A stretch of DNA of 64,000 nucleotides from Variovorax sp. PAMC 28711 (lineage in GTDB: Bacteria; Pseudomonadota; Gammaproteobacteria; Burkholderiales; Burkholderiaceae_C), in assembly GCF_001577265.1 (NCBI RefSeq), contig NZ_CP014517.1, positions 1,293,001-1,357,000 of the forward strand. The letters run 5' to 3'. The position numbers and the translations under genes were made by a program. This document shows positions 63,080 to 64,000 of the stretch, piece after piece. Position 1 is the stretch's first letter; each line of letters opens with the position of its first letter. The notes below the pieces were generated by a model. It made no database searches. It had not been told where the DNA came from and saw only the letters and a program-made list of their open reading frames with translations.

Positions 63080-63628
63080 CTAACCGTGAACTTCTGCACG
63101 GCGCCAAGCCTCAAGGTCGGCGGGTTCGACCTTGCCCATTTTACGCGCCGCGATGGCGCCATCGGCGCTCAACACCAACGTGAACGGCAGCCCGCCCGCG
63201 GTATTGCCCAGCTGCTTCACCAGATCGGTCCCTTCCAGGCCGGCCAGACCGACCGGAAAGGTCACAGGCAGCTTTTCAAGGAATTTTCGGACCGCCGTCG
63301 GCTGATCGATGGCCAATCCGACAACTTGCCAGCCGTTGGACGCGTGATCCTTGTAAAAGCGATCGATCATCGGCAGCTCTTCGATGCAAGGCGGGCACCA
63401 GGTGGCCCAGAAATTGAGAAGCATCGGTTTGCCTTTCAGATCGGCCATCCGCACTTCGCCACCGTCGGGACGGGTGAAAGTTCGGCTCCAGAATGCGTCG
63501 TCCATCCGCTCGCCGGCAGCGCTGTGGGTCTGGTGCTCGCGCCACCACGCACCGCCCAGCCCTGCGCCCACCGCCACCATGGCAACGCCGCCGTAAAGCC
63601 AACGCCGGCGGCTCACTGTATCCGTCAT
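63080..63628 (-). CDS. TlpA-family thiol:disulfide oxidoreductase
   Basis: A 182-aa membrane-anchored periplasmic thioredoxin. N-terminal TM anchor or signal (RRRWLYGGVAMVAVGAGLGG), then a redoxin fold with NFWATWCPPCIEELP, the CPPC active site, and the cis-Pro in GGLPFTLVLSADG. Such proteins keep cytochrome or outer-membrane protein cysteines reduced. It overlaps the upstream gene by 4 bp (ATGA). Confidence 0.9.
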   Translation of the reverse strand: MTDTVSRRRWLYGGVAMVAVGAGLGGAWWREHQTHSAAGERMDDAFWSRTFTRPDGGEVRMADLKGKPMLLNFWATWCPPCIEELPMIDRFYKDHASNGWQVVGLAIDQPTAVRKFLEKLPVTFPVGLAGLEGTDLVKQLGNTAGGLPFTLVLSADGAIAARKMGKVEPADLEAWRRAEVHG

Positions 63629-64000
63629 TCAGAATCCTTTTCGATCAGGCGACGCAGGGCGGCCAGGTCGCCCCTCGGGGTTCGACCCTGCGCATCGGGT
63701 TTCAGCGCTCCGCGCAAATCATCCAGATCGTAGACGAGCAGATGCACCCCGATCTCTTCGCCCAGCATCCGACTGTGGGCATGCACGCTGAGCGCTTCGA
63801 CCTGTTCGCCGTGAAAGCCGTTCACCATGCGCGGCTCGTAGTCAACATGGTGATCAATGAGCGCGATCTCCGCGGACTTCGAGTCATCGCAGAACATCTG
63901 GATGTAGATGTCCGACAGCCGCGTCGCCGTACCATGCCAGACAGCGCCGCCGAGATGGGGCCGAAACGCCGCCATGCGCTGCATCCATTCGAGTGCTAGC
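63625..64000 (-). CDS. Hypothetical protein, 5' end outside the window
   Basis: At least 125 residues at the C-terminal end of a protein whose frame is open through the window edge (LALEWMQRMAAFRPHL and on). Blocks GTATRLSDIYIQMFCDDSKS and EIALIDHHVDYEPRMVNGFHG look conserved in Burkholderiales and could belong to a nucleotidyltransferase-like fold, but I cannot name it. It overlaps the TlpA-like gene by 4 bp, so they form an operon. Confidence 0.65.
   Translation of the reverse strand, partial: LALEWMQRMAAFRPHLGGAVWHGTATRLSDIYIQMFCDDSKSAEIALIDHHVDYEPRMVNGFHGEQVEALSVHAHSRMLGEEIGVHLLVYDLDDLRGALKPDAQGRTPRGDLAALRRLIEKDSE

Overview
The window looks like a chromosomal segment of a high-GC betaproteobacterium of the order Burkholderiales, most likely Comamonadaceae (Variovorax-like). 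This rests on the gene order ffh / ccsA-like / pilS-pilR / ampD / nrdA-nrdB / H1-like / pfkB / DUF3426 / prmA / accC-accB and on the protein sequences themselves. No species-level marker is present.

Region 1 (1-8916) is a copper/silver handling cluster, all on the minus strand: a His-rich secreted protein, a small exported protein, a TolC-type outer-membrane channel, a Tat-exported multicopper oxidase, a cupredoxin, a CusF-like chaperone, a Cys-rich four-helix copper-storage protein, a DUF305 protein and a Cu+ P1B-ATPase that runs off the left edge. A promoter with a 19-bp spacer and a dyad (MerR/CueR type) sits directly before the first gene. A DMT transporter with a His-rich tail lies upstream.

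Region 2 (9114-12819) is accessory DNA: a VbhA-like antitoxin without a Fic partner, two related zinc-ribbon proteins of unknown function, a BPSL0761-type protein, other hypotheticals and a small XRE regulator. About 0.8 kb before the recombinases has no recognisable gene.

Region 3 (12820-20409) is the most striking part. Four overlapping or closely spaced genes (three tyrosine-recombinase-like proteins of about 447, 528 and 787 aa and a 149-aa coiled-coil protein) match the layout of the ginABCD module of GInt islands. Convergent with the last one is a complete, lower-GC ttcA. Beyond it is the host's own ttcA, cut exactly in its PP-loop codons. The island has broken ttcA and carries a replacement copy whose PP-loop reads SGGADS, so the target sequence is no longer present in it. 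The host ttcA 5' part is not in the window, so the copper and accessory genes are probably island cargo and the island probably extends past the left edge.

Region 4 (20446-38134) returns to the host with a DUF4136 lipoprotein and a histidine phosphatase. A hybrid NRPS-PKS cluster follows: A-T-KS-AT-ACP-aminotransferase, then C-A-T-C-T, a Sfp-type PPTase and two alpha/beta hydrolases. There is no thioesterase. The A-domain codes read as valine-like and glycine. The cluster ends at a decayed IS481-family element and a fragment of an RND pump gene.

Region 5 (38292-64000) is core chromosome: miaB, a glrK-qseG-glrR two-component locus, opgH, ffh, a ccsA-like gene, pilS-pilR, ampD, nrdA-nrdB behind two NrdR boxes, an Ala/Lys/Pro-rich H1-like protein, a PfkB kinase, a DUF3426 protein, prmA, accC, accB, a TlpA-like thioredoxin and one partial gene. 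Between glrR and opgH there is a TGTC-N10-GACA site (the GlrR operator form known from enterobacteria) followed by a consensus -24/-12 sigma-54 promoter, which suggests that GlrR controls opgH here.
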